NCBI GenBank assembly: GCA_016302405.1
Contig: JAEDNR010000074.1
Location: 1 to 10,065, forward strand
Direction of reading: 5' to 3'
DNA length: 10,065 bases
Source of the DNA: Oscillospiraceae bacterium
Lineage (GTDB): Bacteria; Bacillota; Clostridia; Oscillospirales; Oscillospiraceae
A program made the translations under genes and the position numbers. The notes beneath the pieces were generated by a model, which saw nothing but the letters and a program-made list of their open reading frames with translations, made no database searches and was not told the origin of the DNA. Of the stretch, positions 9,817 through 10,065 are shown one piece after another; position 1 is the stretch's first letter; the number at the start of each line of letters is the position of its first letter.

Positions 9817-9906
9817 CTTGGCTCTCCCTATGGGAGAGCTGTCAGCGAAGCTGACTGAGAGGGCCCTCTCCGCCCTGCGGGCACCTCTCCCATAGGGAGA
9901 GGCAAG
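9817..9906. mobile_element. 90-bp chain-of-hairpins element
   Basis: The ends 9817-9841 and 9882-9906 are inverted repeats matching at 23 of 25 positions, and each arm is itself a hairpin (CTCTCCC-TAT-GGGAGAG at 9822-9838). Between them lie TCAGC-GAA-GCTGA (9842-9854), the perfect palindrome GAGAGGGCCCTCTC (9857-9870) and GCCC-TGC-GGGC (9872-9882). The core GCGAAGCTGACTGAG matches the 6502-6709 element, so the two are related families. Confidence 0.77.
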
Positions 9907-9922
9907 CGCACTGCCATTGCGT

Positions 9923-9968
9923 CAAATTCCAATTTCACGATCAGCTTATTAAAACCGATAACCACAAT
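9923..9968 (+). repeat. 46-bp inverted repeat, right copy
   Basis: Exact reverse complement of 6415-6460. Here it is bounded by AAATTCCAATTT (9924-9935) on one side and the near-inverse CAATTGGAATTT (9965-9976) on the other, so the repeat is itself a small unit with inverted ends. Confidence 0.93.
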
Positions 9969-9989
9969 TGGAATTTGTCGAGCTAGCGC

Positions 9990-10033
9990 GGAAGCGCCAT
10001 GGCTTCCCCCGGGGGAAGGAATTTGGCGCTTCC
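9990..10033. repeat. Nested GC-rich palindrome
   Basis: GGAAGCGCCA (9990-9999) and TGGCGCTTCC (10024-10033) are exact inverted repeats. They enclose a perfect 16-bp palindrome, CTTCCCCCGGGGGAAG (10003-10018). It could be the start of another dispersed element that continues past the window, or a terminator for the + strand promoter at 9730-9758, though no T-tract follows. Confidence 0.65.
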
Positions 10034-10065
10034 AAGACGGTGCTTCAAATTCGGATCTATTTCCT

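Larger units (their letters stand above)
9651..10065. other. galK upstream region with promoters and second repeat block
   Basis: From galK outward: ribosome binding site, galK promoter with palindromes, an outward promoter, module B (9763-9802), a hairpin element (9817-9906), the right 46-bp repeat (9923-9968), a near copy of AAATTGGAATTT (9965-9976), and a GC-rich palindrome (9990-10033). No open frame with a credible start is present. From 10034 to the window end I see nothing recognisable. Confidence 0.8.

Noticed and set aside
8802..9854. A 350-codon + strand open frame opposite galK, running into the right repeat block.
   Set aside because: It mirrors galK codons and its last part translates the promoter and repeats. 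The protein has no recognisable motif.
10047..10056. A further degenerate copy of the AAATTSS motif (AAATTCGGAT).
   Set aside because: Only half of the motif is kept, so it cannot be told from chance.

Overview
The window comes from a GC-rich low-GC-lineage Gram-positive, most likely a gut Clostridia member of the Oscillospirales/Ruminococcaceae type. This rests on an RNA polymerase beta subunit without the SI2 insertion and a beta-prime subunit without the SI3 insertion, strong AGGAGG ribosome binding sites, a class II (Firmicutes-type) galT, and intergenic hairpin repeats of the kind I associate with these genomes. The genus cannot be named from sequence reading alone.

Layout: (1) 1-2173, + strand, the 3' 60% of rpoB, cut by the window edge just after the His526-equivalent codon. 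(2) 2187-5960, + strand, complete rpoC, 13 nt after rpoB and ending in a GC hairpin at 5981-6009. (3) 5961-6933, a gene-free stretch built almost wholly of hairpin-rich dispersed repeats, with the end of the gal operon converging on it. (4) 6934-9650, - strand, a two-gene galactose operon, galK followed by galT with a 4-nt ATGA overlap, with its own promoter at about 9692-9719 and a weak hairpin terminator at 6897-6926. (5) 9651-10065, the galK promoter region, a well-formed + strand promoter facing away from galK, and a second block of the same repeats.

rpoB and rpoC make the two large subunits of the transcription enzyme. GalK phosphorylates galactose and GalT exchanges the product into UDP-galactose (Leloir pathway). 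No galE, galM, beta-galactosidase, permease or regulator lies inside the window.

The most notable structure is non-coding. The gal operon with its promoter and terminator is bracketed by the same three repeat modules in mirror order. Going outward they are a 40-43 bp module, a hairpin-rich element containing GCGAAGC, and a 46-bp segment that is a perfect inverted repeat (6415-6460 versus 9923-9968). A 12-bp motif, AAATTGGAATTT in either orientation, marks most module borders. The block may be a composite mobile or invertible unit, or two independent copies of one dispersed repeat. No undescribed protein system was found.
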